From assembly GCA_905221605.1 (NCBI GenBank), contig CAJNDS010001835.1:1-64000 (forward strand): a DNA stretch of 64,000 nt, written 5' to 3'. A program made the translations under genes and the position numbers. Below, piece by piece: positions 47,925 through 58,959 of the stretch. Origin of the DNA: Symbiodinium natans (Eukaryota; Sar; Dinophyceae; Suessiales; Symbiodiniaceae). The notes beneath the pieces are model-generated. The model was not told the DNA's origin. It saw only the letters and a list, made by a program, of their open reading frames with translations, and made no database searches. How positions within the stretch are numbered: position 1 is the stretch's first letter; every line of letters starts with the position of its first letter.

Positions 47925-48110
47925 CTAACCCTGAGCTGGAGTGCCTCTCTCTGCAGCTTTGGCAGAGGAAGGCCTCACGCTGATCTGGATGGTCCCGTCC
48001 TGAGCTGCAACTCCACTCACCTTTTGAACGGACACGTATCGCTCCAGGCTTGCCTGGGATTGCCTCAGTGCGGTTGAGGTGGTTCTACAATGTTCTACAC
48101 ACCACGAGCT
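47925..48110 (-). CDS. Candidate last exon, unknown product
   Basis: Follows a TTGTAG acceptor-like site and reads ALRQSQASLERYVSVQK, then either continues to a stop at 47925 or splices at a GTGAGT donor right after VQK. Coding-like, unassigned. Confidence 0.3.
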   Translation of the reverse strand, partial: SSWCVEHCRTTSTALRQSQASLERYVSVQKVSGVAAQDGTIQISVRPSSAKAAERGTPAQG

Positions 48111-48327
48111 TCTGCGGCCATGCCTCGGCACACCCTTCAAGGGGGACGGTGTAGCGTTGCTCCTGCCGACTGAGCGGCATGCTTGTGTCGCATGCTGCTT
48201 CCAGATCCGAGCATATCAGATCCGAACCCACGTTCATAGCCACATGTCCTCTGCCCTCAAAACAACCCGCGCTGTGGACATAGGTTGCAGCACGTCGAGA
48301 CGAAGGGGCTCACCTAAGGCTTTAAAA

Positions 48328-48382
48328 AAGTGGCATTGCATATAATATGCAATGCCACTTTATGCCACTGAATGCCACTTGC
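48328..48382. repeat. Perfect hairpin with decamer repeats
   Basis: Arms aagtggcattgcat and atgcaatgccactt (14 bp each) flank a 5-base loop. The right arm is followed by two further copies of its last ten bases (tatgccactg, aatgccactt). It resembles a miniature inverted-repeat element or a remnant of one. Confidence 0.85.
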
Positions 48383-48399
48383 AACGCATGCGTGGCCGA

Positions 48400-51080
48400 G
48401 CGGCATGTGGAATCCAGTAATGTTGAGAAGCGCAGCGGGTGCAGTAGTGCGCTCCTAAAGCAGCTGTTTGAAAACATGATGCGTGCCTCTACGTACCGAG
48501 GAATGAGAAGGATGTGCACCTTGTCTGCCTTTTTTGAACGAGGCTTGAGTGGCCTTCTTGATAGTCGGTCTCCAAGGCGGCCGTCACTTAATGAGTGAGT
48601 GCCGGGCAGGGTGGGGGTGGGGGCGGAGAAATCGAAACTCAGAGGCGTCGGGTTCAACCGAGACTCAACAGCGTGCGTAGCACCGCACGTGTATACTAAC
48701 CATTCTGGCATGTGACTGCTCCACAAGAAGCTCTTTTTTTCAATGAGCTTGAACATGGTCCTTATTGCCCAGCCCGGCCCCCACACTGCATGTTCTGGTA
48801 AGGCAGGCAAAGCCACTCCAAAGGAGCTTGTCTTCGTGTGGCACCCAAACGCAGCGACAGCACCTTAGTTCTTCTCCCCCGTTTTTGTGTCTGGCCTACA
48901 TGCAGTGCTCTCCCTCTGGGCCCAACCGTTCTTGAAATTCCGGGACTTGGGAGAAGTCTTGATTTGGTGACGTTCACTTGGCCACACATCCAGAGCTTGA
49001 GAACTCGTGCAGGTCGCTTGTTTTCATCAGCTGCTTTGTTTGCACAGCCGCAAATTGGTTTGGCGTGTGGGCTCAAAGCTCCATACGTCAAGGACTGATT
49101 CAGAGAGTCTGGGACGGGCAACGGGTTTTTGGGTTCAGGATTCAATCATCCCTGGCTGGTGTGATTGGTGGATCCATCCGGGATCCGTTTTTGAAGCCCA
49201 AGTCTGCTGAATTACCAAGCACCGCATGTCCACCAAAACAAAAGTTGGCGCGGCACTGCGTCTGGCGGGAGGCCAGCAGCTGCCTCCACTCGAACCTCGC
49301 GGGTCAAACAAGATCTTCCCTTCTGTCTTTCATGTCCTTCCCTGCATCCTCTGACACCGTAACCTATCCAATGCCCTTGTACCTTCTGCTGCTACCATTT
49401 CAATGGGCCTCCATAGGCCTCAGCGTGTCAAGCCATCTGCCACAGCAGGCCCAGCTGAGGACAGCTTAGTGGCTTAGTTCCAACATGTTCGAATCATGTT
49501 TTTACACTGCACGTGTCCTGTCCCAGTCTGCCGAGCACGGATTGACTCCAAGCTCTGCGACATGCAGTGCTTTCAAGCACGACACATTCTGTGTTCGACT
49601 GATTACCCTGTGCATTGATTGGCGCAGTGGCTCGCGTATTCCAGCAGCTGGAAATCCCTACGTAAGTACATATGCAACTCATTCGAGAGCATGCTACTTC
49701 AACGCAGTGATGGCCTTCTTCTTGCAACTGCAATTTGTTGATGTGCACCTTTTTCCAATCTGAGAGGCGAAGCCAGGCAGGTCCGGGTAGCTCATAGGCG
49801 CCTTTGCTTGCACACGTGCGAGGAGAAGGAAGAAACACAGCATGATAGCCAGTCACCCTCGTAAGTCGATGCCAAGGCGAATTCTTGAGTCTCCGACGCA
49901 TGGGGAGTTGTTTGACACGTACTACAACTCTGAAGACAAAGGCGTTTGAGGTCTGAATGCACGTGCCGTAGACGGAGACATTGGCGGTTGTGCACATCAA
50001 AGGCCCCCACAAAGCGGCCGCGTACCTTGTGTGCAAAGATGGGCTTTGGGAGTTCTAACTCGTTCTGCCATGGACCGCATGCATTTTCATGTCTCTGACT
50101 AGCAGGTACTGCTCGTCAGCTGAATGTTTGATGGGATCCCGTCCAATTTTGCAGACCTACTGTTCCCTGGTCCCTTCGTTGACCACTCAAGTGCTGTGCT
50201 TGATTCTTCTCTGAAGTTGCAACTGGTCGGATCATCTCAGATGTGACCTCAACCCCCACCGGCCAGGGTGCTGGAAGCCACTGGCCAAGGTAAGCCCCGC
50301 AGCGAGCCACAGCAGAACCAGGCCTCCTGTCATGCACTGAGGAAAGGCTTTTTCCTGAGACCAACAACCGCTGCCTTCTGGCATACTGGTGTGTAAGAGG
50401 TGACGGTGTCCATCAGGTGCAAACAATCATTACTTGATGTGCAGTTTGCCCTCGGCCTTTGTAGAGCGAAGGGCCCCAAGCCTGCTTCGCATTTCGTGAA
50501 CTACAGGTGTGCATGTGCTTGCAAAGGTTGCGCGAAGCCACCTGGGCCCCGTCGTCGACTTCAGTCGCCGATTCGCCTCCACATGGCCGCTTGTAAGAAA
50601 GCTGACACGTCCAGCACGCACTTGCCCTAACACCCTGACCCCTAACTCTCGCCTAAGCCTAGCCAAGCCTTTACCTCCACCCTATTCTGCGTGCCGCAGC
50701 CCTGCACTGTGATAAACCTACTCCCACAAACCCTCTAACACCAGTCTTTTGTTCTACACATATGTGGAATTTGAAAGAAACCGGCAAGGAATGGTAAACG
50801 AGCAAATGCTGCCAGTCAAAGGCATGCTTCTTAACGCGATGCCAGCCAGTATGCTCTGGAGCGCCAGCAGCTGCGCAGCTGCTTTCGCCTTACCTGCTCA
50901 TGATGAGATGTCTGGCCTTGTGCTACAGAAGTGGCTCTGGGAGACGGGCAAAGCAAGAACCAACAGGACTTGCGAACAGTAACTTTTTTGATCAGGCACC
51001 GTGCCAGGCAACTGAAAGGTTGGCAGCGGCCTCCCAGGGCACGATCCGTCAATAACACAGGCATGCTGCACCATTTTCGG
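48400..51080. other. No firmly supported gene
   Basis: Several moderately long frames on both strands (for example minus 49145-48762 and plus 48978-49469) lack domains and splice context. Some may be single exons that I cannot place. Confidence 0.3.
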
Positions 51081-51088
51081 CTTCTCTC

Positions 51089-51129
51089 TTCTTCTTCTTC
51101 TTCTTCTTCTTCTTCTTCTTCTTCTTCTG
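51089..51129. repeat. TTC trinucleotide microsatellite
   Basis: About 13 uninterrupted TTC/CTT triplets. The Glu-rich minus frame across it is a repeat translation. Confidence 0.95.
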
Positions 51130-51535
51130 CGCACTTGAGGGCCCCCCCCAACTGGTTGGTCCGGTCGTGTCTGAGCCTGATGTTCAGGGGCGGCTCTCTT
51201 TGTCTCTCTTTCTTTTCTTCTTTCTTTCGAGGGGCTTCAGGGTCGAACCCCGGCGCCGGTTGCACGCCCCGGTTTCTGGTCAGCCGGGGTCTTCCAACGC
51301 TTCGCAACCATGTTGTACCCATCAAGCCGCAAGCCTACACATGTACCCTTAACTACCCATTTAGAGGATATCGTTGGTCTTCTTCGTTTACACAAAGGAG
51401 AGGAACCCCAAAGTCCCCCGTCCACGATTCTCTTTGAATTTTCTTTATTTCTTTGTGGGGCTGGGTGCGCCCCGGTGTTCGGAGCGAAAGAAAACTGCCG
51501 AAAGTGGGGGGTATCCCGATTTCTTTTTTTCTCCC

Positions 51536-51570
51536 TCTCTCTCTCTCTCTCCCTCTCTGTCTCTCACGAC
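51536..51570. repeat. CT microsatellite
   Basis: Plus-strand run of CT/CTC with a few T insertions. Confidence 0.9.
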
Positions 51571-51660
51571 GTACTTCTCTGCATTATATACCAGTGTTCT
51601 AGATGTCTGCAAGTGATATTCGCAGACATATCCGTTACAGGCTTGTGCAGCTAAGAGGTC

Positions 51661-53283
51661 CTACTCTGTAGCAGCCGTCTCCAACTGACGCTGCGCATGC
51701 CGCAGTAACATCTTCTTGGCAAACTCCTCAACAAAGGCCGGCTTCCTGATAACCCATCAGAGGAGCCACTCCCTCAGCAGCCCAATTAATTTGAAAGGCA
51801 CGCAGCACGAACTATTCTTGCGACGCCCGGACAACTTAAAATGGCTTCGATACAAATTTCCAGGCATGGTTTCTTGGACGGACCCCATGTAGCCTGCTGG
51901 CAGGCCGAACTGGCCAAGCAAAATGACAAAGACACTACTGACATCACAATCAGACCTCAATGCCAGGCCCTTGCCTCTGGGCGATGGGTTTGAGTCCACT
52001 CTCGGAGTGTTGAAACCCCGAGCTCTCGTGCCAAGATTGCTGCTGCGGGCACTGATACCTCAGCTGAATCAATTTGCAAATCCCATGAAGAATGCAGATG
52101 CGCTGGTGCTGGCCAGGCGATGGTTGAACTGGCGGCTACTTCGTGGTCGCAAAAGTAAACGTTGACTGCACATCAGGCAAGTCACGATGGGACTCGCAGC
52201 ATGCTCCACTAGCAAAACCAAGGTGGAGGAGACCAGAAGCTTGTCCTCCCAAAGCAGGAGCAGGGCATGGTCGAATCTTGCTCAGCGTACGCGCACTATC
52301 GATTCAAGCACACCCAAACACGGGGAAACAGAGCACATGTCCGCCAGAGGATCGAGAAGAGCTCCCAAGGAAGTTTGCTGCTTCCACCGTCGGGCAAGGA
52401 AGCCATCAAACCAGTCCTCATTGCTTCAAGATTTTGGCATAGATTGCCTCAAATCACGTGTGCTGATTCTCCCAGTCATCTTCTGTTCAGCACAGGAGCC
52501 GTTATGGCAGCGGCACCGAAGAGCACAGCGGTCACACCGTGGAGCTCCAAATACCTGTGAGTGCCAAGTGCCAAAGGTACGAAGCATGCACACACACACA
52601 CCTGCTCAACGTCCGGCAGAGAAAGCCTTAAGTCTAAAAGTAACGCTGCTGATATCTCTTGATGCTTGATACCTGCTCGGTGTACCAAGATACCAGGTGC
52701 CGAGGATCCCTGGCACAGCGACCAGACGCAGGGCTGTAAGCGCATTGGGCACTGTCTGCCAGTCCTTCAGATGAGGCTGCAGGTGGCCCTTTGGCCCTTT
52801 GCCAAGATCAGACAACACAACATGGACCATACTTGAACCTGTAAGAATGCTGAAGCATACGGCAACCACGGAACACAAGCACACCCTTTATGCTGAGATG
52901 GCCAGATGTGCTGTCTGATGCTTGACATCAACACGTCGGCAACCTGATCAGGACATTTGAAGACTGTCCTCCTTCTTGCGCGGAGGGTTCGACGTGCTGG
53001 GTTGGGCAAGGCAGCGCCTACTCCATAGGTGCACGACCTGTCTCTGACCTGGTGCAATTTGATGCGCTGCCAATGGGATCCTAGACTTCCAGACGCGACT
53101 GCGGAGCATGTAGGACTTGAGTAGGAAGCTGTGCGAATCCTGAAAACAGAACCTACGAGCGCGCGACACAGTATTGTACATCACGAATGACGAGTATCGG
53201 CCTTTCCCTGGTCCATGAAGTCTTGCAGCTGCTCTGCAGGATTGGCAACGGGAGCTACTGGCTCGAAGTGCCCACAGCATCAT
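51661..53283 (-). CDS. CDP-alcohol phosphatidyltransferase (PGP/cardiolipin synthase type), multi-exon
   Basis: Exons at 52838-52673, 52554-52500, 52416-52342, 52245-52186 and 52058-51975 join in frame. They encode [20 protein letters not shown] (first membrane helix), [13 protein letters not shown], then the complete CDP-alcohol motif DG-x2-AR-x8-G-x3-D-x3-D as [19 protein letters not shown] followed by LLDPLA and DKLLV, and finally [19 protein letters not shown]. The RE-x-x-STLREW stretch is most like phosphatidylglycerophosphate synthase. Such enzymes make membrane phospholipid from CDP-diacylglycerol in mitochondria or plastids. Introns: GT-AG, GC-AG, GA-AG, GT-AG (118, 83, 96 and 127 bp). 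A probable first exon from the double ATG at 53283 ([20 protein letters not shown]) looks like a mitochondrial presequence. A last exon at 51745-51661 ([20 protein letters not shown], then TAG) has the wrong phase to follow directly, so one exon is missing between, and the usual GKxKT helix was not found. Confidence 0.8.
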
Positions 53284-54660
53284 TCTCGCAAACTTGTTCG
53301 TCCAAGGACTGGAGTCTTCTGAAGCTTAGCGGTTGTAAACAGAAGTCAATCCAACGCCACATCTTTTCACAATCGAACTTGCTTTCCGGACCACATGCCG
53401 GACGATGCAATTCGTGAAGCCTCTATGGTAATAGTTGGTAGCGAAAGAAATCCCAAGTATGTAATGTATGCGGTAATCATTGGAGTGAATATCTGTGCAA
53501 TTTCATTTGTGTTGCTGGGAGCCCATGGCCGCAATACACAGGTCACGCAGACAAACGGACAAACCCACCCACACTCTCGCTCAGTCGCACTCGCACTCGC
53601 TCGCTCTCTCTTTCTCTCTTTCTCTGTTTTCTTCTCGGGGCTTGCTCTCTCAGGTCCCCACGCTGTCGTGGCGGCTTACACTCTCGCTGTCGCTCTCGCT
53701 TCTTCTTCTCTCCCCTCCTGTGGGAGGAGCTCCAGACAGAGTCCGCTCGTGACACTTCCCCTCATCTCCCTGGGTTATGTGGGCTTTCGAGTCTCACCAC
53801 CCACCATACCCAAACCGAGAGTAGTCCATGTGCGAAACCGCCACCGTGAAGTCACTCGGCACGCATGGCCAAGTGGGGCGTTATGGTGTCGTTGCTTGCC
53901 TCCCTCACTGTTGAAACATAGCCAGCTGCAGGGGGGCCTCTGGCCTTGATGCACGCTTGATGCCAAGGTTTTTCTCCCACACGTGGTTTCTCCTTGCGCC
54001 CCTGCTTCCCTCAGCAGTAGGACTGGCTTTTTGCGAGCTCCTCCTGTGGGAGCATCTGGCGCCGCCCTCAGAAGTAGGTGTGTAGGTGTGGAACGCTCTC
54101 GAACTTATCTTCAACAATTGTGAGCCGTCCTCTATCAAACATAGCCAGCGACTGCAATGATCTCCTTGAGGGTTAGCTTGGTGAGGTCGGGCCTACACCA
54201 ACCCCTCTCTCTCACTTTTCTTTCTTTCTTTCTTACGTGGGACCAGGGGTCAGGCCCCAGCCGCATTCGCCCGCCCCTGTTTGCGGTGCACTGTGGGTCG
54301 AGAGCCTCCCCCCCCCCCCCCCTGCAATAACAATACTGGAGCCCCCACATACATACTTCCCTAATTCCGACCACTCGGTACCCCTTTGCTATTTCTGCCG
54401 TATGCTGCCTGATTCTTGGTACTTGGCCCCATTATAACAAAACTTAGCCCCCCTAGCACCCCCAGCTATACGGCATTTGTTGGTCCTCGGCAGCAGTGAA
54501 ACCGTCTGCGCGTTTGAGTGTGTGCTTTACGCACAATTCGGGCCGTGAATCTTTTCCCCTCACAGTCTCTCTCTCTCTCTCTCTCTCGTTCCTGCGCACT
54601 CAGCTTGTTGAAGCTTGGCATCTGCAAAGTGGTCTCCTGGCACGGCGATTTTCCAACCCT
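53284..54660. other. Gene-poor stretch with pyrimidine tracts
   Basis: Holds CT-rich tracts at about 53585-53635 and 54208-54233, a poly-C run at 54308-54322 and a pure CT run at 54563-54587. A few ORFs on both strands are low-complexity Ser/Leu or Arg/Glu translations of these tracts. Confidence 0.5.
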
Positions 54661-54666
54661 CATTGA

Positions 54667-55602
54667 TCAGCTCTTTGTGGCGAGGGTCAAAACGCACGGC
54701 ATCTGGAGGCGGCACGGTTGATTAGGGCCACTCCTCTTCTCCTCGGTCCCTTTTGTCACTGCGGCCTCGATAGCCTGAAGCTGCTCTGGGGTCTGGCCTG
54801 CTAGCAGCGCAGCCGTGCGGCCTGTACCGTCTCGAAATGCCACAAACGTGTCCCTTGGATCCTCCACCTCCCAACACATGGACACCTCTCTGGACACAAC
54901 CTGCCCGAATCCTATGGCAGTGAGTGTCTGAGCGGTATCTGTTGCATCTGCAAAACGGAAGAAGGGAGGCGCTTCTGGCAATGGAACATTTGGGTTCCCG
55001 TGTTCCTGCACAGCCGCGTGCACAAGGGCAAGCGCCTCTGTTGATGGAGTGGGTGCCCAAACAGTAAAGCCGAGGCGGCCACCGGGGCGCAAAACTCGCA
55101 ACGCCTCAGCAAAAAAGGCCTCAGGCTCAGGAAGATGCAAAACCCCAAAGCTGCATGCCACGGCGTCGAAGCTCTCCGCATCGAATGGCATGCGGGCAGC
55201 ATCTGCTTCCACACATTGGACGATCTCTGAGCCCAGTGATTGCGACAGCCGATTCTGCGCAAGTTCGAGCATCTTCTTCGCAAAGTCCACCGCAACAACT
55301 TTTGCACCAGCCTTCGCAGCTTCCTCTGCAACGAAACCGGGCCCGGTTGCCACATCCAGCAAGTGGCAAGTCTTGCGACATCCTATGCCTGCCAAGAGAT
55401 CCGGGATGCACTGCCGAGTCAAGGATCCCCACCCCTTGTCGTAAGCATGTACCGCCTTCTGCCAGTTGCGATGCTCAAGCGCAGCAAACTCCGAAGCGCT
55501 GCTCCCGAAGTTTGCCTGCCGAAGGCAAGCTGATCCTGGCTTGAGTGAGCAGGCCGAAACCTTGCCCAGCTGTCGGAACCATGCTGCTACACCGTAGTGC
55601 AT
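54667..55602 (-). CDS. UbiE-like class I SAM-dependent methyltransferase, intronless
   Basis: A single 311-residue frame from the ATG at 55602; the frame stays open to 55647 but without ATG. Counting from 55602, a probable targeting sequence of about 40 residues precedes EHRNWQKAVHAYDKGWGS. The Rossmann fold then shows motif I (HLLDVATGPGFVAEEAAKAG), VVAVDFAKKMLELA, motif II EADAARMPFDAESFDAVACS, and RVLRPGGRLGFTVWAPTPS. The C-terminus (RLQMPCVLTLATKS) matches the usual end of this family, so the protein appears complete. These enzymes methylate quinones, lipids or other small molecules; the substrate is unknown. Unlike most genes in the window it has no intron, which suggests insertion of a reverse-transcribed copy or transfer from bacteria. 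A CT microsatellite lies about 80 bp beyond its stop. Confidence 0.9.
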   Translation of the reverse strand: MHYGVAAWFRQLGKVSACSLKPGSACLRQANFGSSASEFAALEHRNWQKAVHAYDKGWGSLTRQCIPDLLAGIGCRKTCHLLDVATGPGFVAEEAAKAGAKVVAVDFAKKMLELAQNRLSQSLGSEIVQCVEADAARMPFDAESFDAVACSFGVLHLPEPEAFFAEALRVLRPGGRLGFTVWAPTPSTEALALVHAAVQEHGNPNVPLPEAPPFFRFADATDTAQTLTAIGFGQVVSREVSMCWEVEDPRDTFVAFRDGTGRTAALLAGQTPEQLQAIEAAVTKGTEEKRSGPNQPCRLQMPCVLTLATKS

Positions 55603-55649
55603 CCCTGCTACGACTTGGATGAATGAAAGTTGACAGGGCACAACCAATG

Positions 55650-56540
55650 ATCAACATGCATGAGTTCGAGTGCTGACTCTGCCATCTCTCTACCCAAGCT
55701 TCTTCCAACATGTTTTCCCTGGTCATGAGTTGATTGAGCTGTTACTGTAGCGGCTCGCATGCACTTGCACCACGGCTGGCACATCCACTGCACTCAAGCT
55801 CAACCCGCACACCGATTCAGTAAGCTCACTTCCAATTATCCTTTCAAGCCTTTCAGCAGCACTGTCTTCATGCACTGCCTAGGCCTGACTTTGCAAAGGC
55901 TGTGAAACGTCAAAGGGCTCGAAACAAATGAGCTGCGACATCTGTTCGAGGGCAAGACACCAAGCAATTTGACCATTGTACTTTCAAGTCCCGCCCGTGT
56001 GGGCTGAGCTTCTATAAGCAGTGATTATTGAAAGCGTCTGCCTGGTGTTCCTCCAGCCATGCAAGCGAGTGACACCTCCACTGCTCTGGAAGCTTCACTT
56101 GCAGGAGGATCCGCTGCGCAGATTGCCACGTTGTCAGCATTGGAGGTCCCTCATCCTGCATCGGTCCTGCATCTGAGCATGCTAGTTACTGCTAGTTATG
56201 CAGTTAACGGCAGCTGCAGTGCTCAATTGGAGACACAAAGTTGGAACCGCAAGCTCCTTCAAACCTGGCGAAAGCTGACAGGTTTCGGTCCTTGACTTCC
56301 CAGCAAAGCTGGCGTCATCTCGCCGTGCCCTTCAAATGGCAAATCTTGGGAATTTTCAAGGGTGCAAGGTGGACACCCTGAGATGTGCTCGCCGATGGTG
56401 AATATGTCAAATCATCCCGCCTAGACGCACACACACAAAGATTCTGCCTTGGATCCTCTCTGGCAGAGCCGTTCCTCCACCGCGGCCACTCGTGCAATCC
56501 TGAGGCTGCTCAAGCATCCCAACATGTCATCATGTTGCTT
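55650..56540. other. No firmly supported gene
   Basis: Around 56505-56420 a minus-strand frame reads RIARVAAVEERLCQRGSKAE and may be another exon of the coiled-coil gene just upstream, but its phase does not fit the obvious splice site. Nothing else seen. Confidence 0.35.
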
Positions 56541-56547
56541 GCCATAC

Positions 56548-56887
56548 TTTGACTAAGAGGTCAAGCCGCATCTCAGCTTGCTCATCCTCTAGGCGCTGGA
56601 GCAAGTCATCACGCTCCTTGCGGTTGGGTTCTGCTGTGAAGGTGAGGTCGGAATCCGTGTAAGCCATGCCCTGTCCACATGCTTGTTTTTGGGCCTGTGA
56701 AACATCATTCTGGTCTAACTAGAGGCAGAGTAAAGAATTGTCAACCACAGCGGTTAGGAGCTGCCACCCCTCAAACAATTGAGTTTGTCAACGCAATACG
56801 GAGCAGCATTTGGTAGTTGTCCTTGGCCACAGCTGCATGCTCCTCCCGAAGCGAAGCCATCTGCTTTTGCAAGGCTTTGACGTCGTC
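56548..56887 (-). CDS. Coiled-coil protein exons, partial
   Basis: Exon 56887-56774 follows an ACAG acceptor and encodes DDVKALQKQMASLREEHAAV, ending LLRIALTNSI at a GT donor. Exon 56670-56548 follows GGACAG and encodes GMAYTDSDLTFTAEPNRKER then DDLLQRLEDEQAEMRLDLLV, ending at a GTATGG donor. Both are phase 0 and join across a 103-bp GT-AG intron. Heptads of Leu/Met/Ala are clear. Both 5' and 3' ends are missing. Function unknown; such proteins are often cytoskeletal or centriolar. Confidence 0.6.
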
Positions 56888-57103
56888 CTGTCTCCAGCAG
56901 TGATGCTTTTGCGCGCTTTTGTCTTTCGTCCTTCTGGATGCTGGAAACTTTCATCCCGCACTCCCCAAGTTAAACTACCCTGCTCTACAGCAAGCCCAAG
57001 ATTGGCTGTCAATTTAAGTCTTCGAGGCTATGTGATTCCCTTCCTGAACATTCGGAGTCCATCCCCGCACAATTTTCTGGTGTTTGCCTTCCATGCTCGG
57101 CCT

Positions 57104-58957
57104 TCACAAGCGGTGAGAGCCCTGGTGAGAGACCTCGTGAGAGCGCTGTCGGAAAAACTGGCGGCGTTGCTTGGCGGCAACCATCACCGGATCCCAGTGT
57201 TCTGACTGCCTACGCACCAGAGTCTGCTGGCGCAGCAGTTCCTGGTTGGTGCGGGCCGTTTCCACACCGGGGATGCCGCCCATGTAATGGGACTCCACAT
57301 TTCTCCCAGCCTCAAGACGTTCGGACACCACCTCCATCATTTTCGCCGGGTCAAGGCCAACGAACTTTGAAGCTTCCTCAATGAAATGCAATGCCTCGTA
57401 TTTTGAGGTGATTCCAAGGTGAATTAGCCTTGTTCGGAAATCTGCTTCGTTTGCATCTTCCAAGCCAAAGGGTCCACCTTCACAGTAGCGATGCATGGCT
57501 TTCACCAACGGGCTTTCGATGGGAAGTTGGCCTTCGCCGCTTTCGCCTGCCTCTTCATCCTCCAGTCCAACCATCGACCTTTGCATGTGCAGGGCAGGTG
57601 ATGTAGTCTCTCCCAAAATCTTGTCTTTGGAGTCTCCGGAAGACGTTTGCAGTGAAGGGCAGTAGGACAGGAAGTTGCCAGTGGAAAAGAACAGTACAAT
57701 GGACATTCCACAGCCAGCATAGATGCCGTTGGAAACGCTATAGGTGAAGGGCTGGAAGATGGCACATAGAAATGCTGGCAGTGCATCCAGCATATTCCAC
57801 CACTGAATTTCCCTGGCCTCGCCGGTCATGGACACGCCCACGAGCACCAGCACCGGAGAGACAGCGCACTCTGGCACCGCGGAAGCAAGAGGGGACAGAA
57901 CGAAGGCAGTGAGAAGCGAGTAGATGCCAATAACCACCGAAACCAAGCCTGTGCGCCCACCGTCTCTAATGCCAGCTGCAGCAGACATGCTCACGAAGAT
58001 TGGGGCAGTCCCAAGAAATGCCGATAGAATCGTACCAAGACCACTTGAAACAAATACCGCAGTGCTGCCTCGGACGCTTCCGTCCTCGGCAAGAAGGCCG
58101 GCCATCTTTGCACTTCCGATGATGGCGCCACTCAACGAGAAGAGTAGCATAAGTAACAATGAGGCAACTTCGGCCCATGCCCGCTCGCTTGCCAACATCC
58201 CAAACTGCAGCTCGACGAAGTGGACGCCCTGTAAGGAGAAGAACTTGCTTGGCCAGTCGTCGAGCAGCCACCAGGAAGCCAGAGTGGCACTCAGCATGCC
58301 AATGAGAACAGACCCAGTAACAGCATTATAAAGCATGGACGCGGTGAAGATCAAAGAGACTATTGAAACTTGACAGGGCAAGCTGTGCAGGTCTCCAAGG
58401 GCGACTATATCTTCGCCCTTGTCTGCCACGATGACGCCAATAGACTTCAAACCAATAAATGCTGTCAGCAGGCCAGTGCCCACAAGCAGACCATACTTGA
58501 TGCTCAAGGGCATGAGGCCCAGAATCATCCGAAGCATGGGCGTAAGCGAAAGCACAACAAGGACCAAGCCAGAGGCAGCTGATATCCCAAGGGCTTCATG
58601 CACCTCAAAAAGATGAGGTCCTACTAAGCTATATGCTATGTACACGTTCGGTCCCACCGATGGAACCATTCCTAGTGGAAGATTGCTGAGCAGCCCCGAG
58701 ATGATGCAGGTCACGCCAGCAGCAAATGCGCCGCTAACAAGCTGCATCTCGGAGTCCAGCCCTGCGTGTTGCATGATGTGCGCATTCACAACGAAATTGT
58801 TTGCTGTTGCCAGAAAGGCAGTTGTCCCAGCCCGAAATTCTGTTGCAAGCGTGCTTCCACGCTTCGACACGGAGAAGAACCGGTCGATTTCGTCCAACCA
58901 GGCAGGGCTGTCATGGAGTGTGGTGGCAGCCAAAAGTGGTGCGGAGACCTCTTCCAT
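57104..58957 (-). CDS. AzgA-type purine (adenine/guanine/hypoxanthine) permease, intronless
   Basis: 617 residues from an ATG at 58957 in good context (GTCACC before it). NCS2/AzgA landmarks are present in order: TEFRAGTTAFLATANNFVVN (residues 39-58), the degenerate VPSVGPNVYIAY (98-109), GTAPIFVSMSAAAGIRDGGR (316-335), and FQPFTYSVSNGIYAGCG (401-417). Ten or more hydrophobic helices lie between residues 75 and 430. AzgA proteins are proton-coupled nucleobase importers of the plasma membrane. Two motif positions differ from the bacterial consensus (the usual APGMGLNAYFAY is only loosely kept, and the GTSTVT-type motif reads GTAPIFV), so substrate range may differ. A soluble tail of about 185 residues after residue 430 is longer than in bacterial members, ending in Arg/Gln-rich sequence. 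No introns, in contrast to neighbouring genes. Confidence 0.9.
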   Translation of the reverse strand: MEEVSAPLLAATTLHDSPAWLDEIDRFFSVSKRGSTLATEFRAGTTAFLATANNFVVNAHIMQHAGLDSEMQLVSGAFAAGVTCIISGLLSNLPLGMVPSVGPNVYIAYSLVGPHLFEVHEALGISAASGLVLVVLSLTPMLRMILGLMPLSIKYGLLVGTGLLTAFIGLKSIGVIVADKGEDIVALGDLHSLPCQVSIVSLIFTASMLYNAVTGSVLIGMLSATLASWWLLDDWPSKFFSLQGVHFVELQFGMLASERAWAEVASLLLMLLFSLSGAIIGSAKMAGLLAEDGSVRGSTAVFVSSGLGTILSAFLGTAPIFVSMSAAAGIRDGGRTGLVSVVIGIYSLLTAFVLSPLASAVPECAVSPVLVLVGVSMTGEAREIQWWNMLDALPAFLCAIFQPFTYSVSNGIYAGCGMSIVLFFSTGNFLSYCPSLQTSSGDSKDKILGETTSPALHMQRSMVGLEDEEAGESGEGQLPIESPLVKAMHRYCEGGPFGLEDANEADFRTRLIHLGITSKYEALHFIEEASKFVGLDPAKMMEVVSERLEAGRNVESHYMGGIPGVETARTNQELLRQQTLVRRQSEHWDPVMVAAKQRRQFFRQRSHEVSHQGSHRL

Positions 58958-58959
58958 GG

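Noticed and set aside
54466-54720. Extra 3' exon of the methyltransferase in another frame
   Set aside because: A neighbouring frame is open for about 60 codons, but the main frame already ends in RLQMPCVLTLATKS, the expected family C-terminus, so no extra exon is needed.
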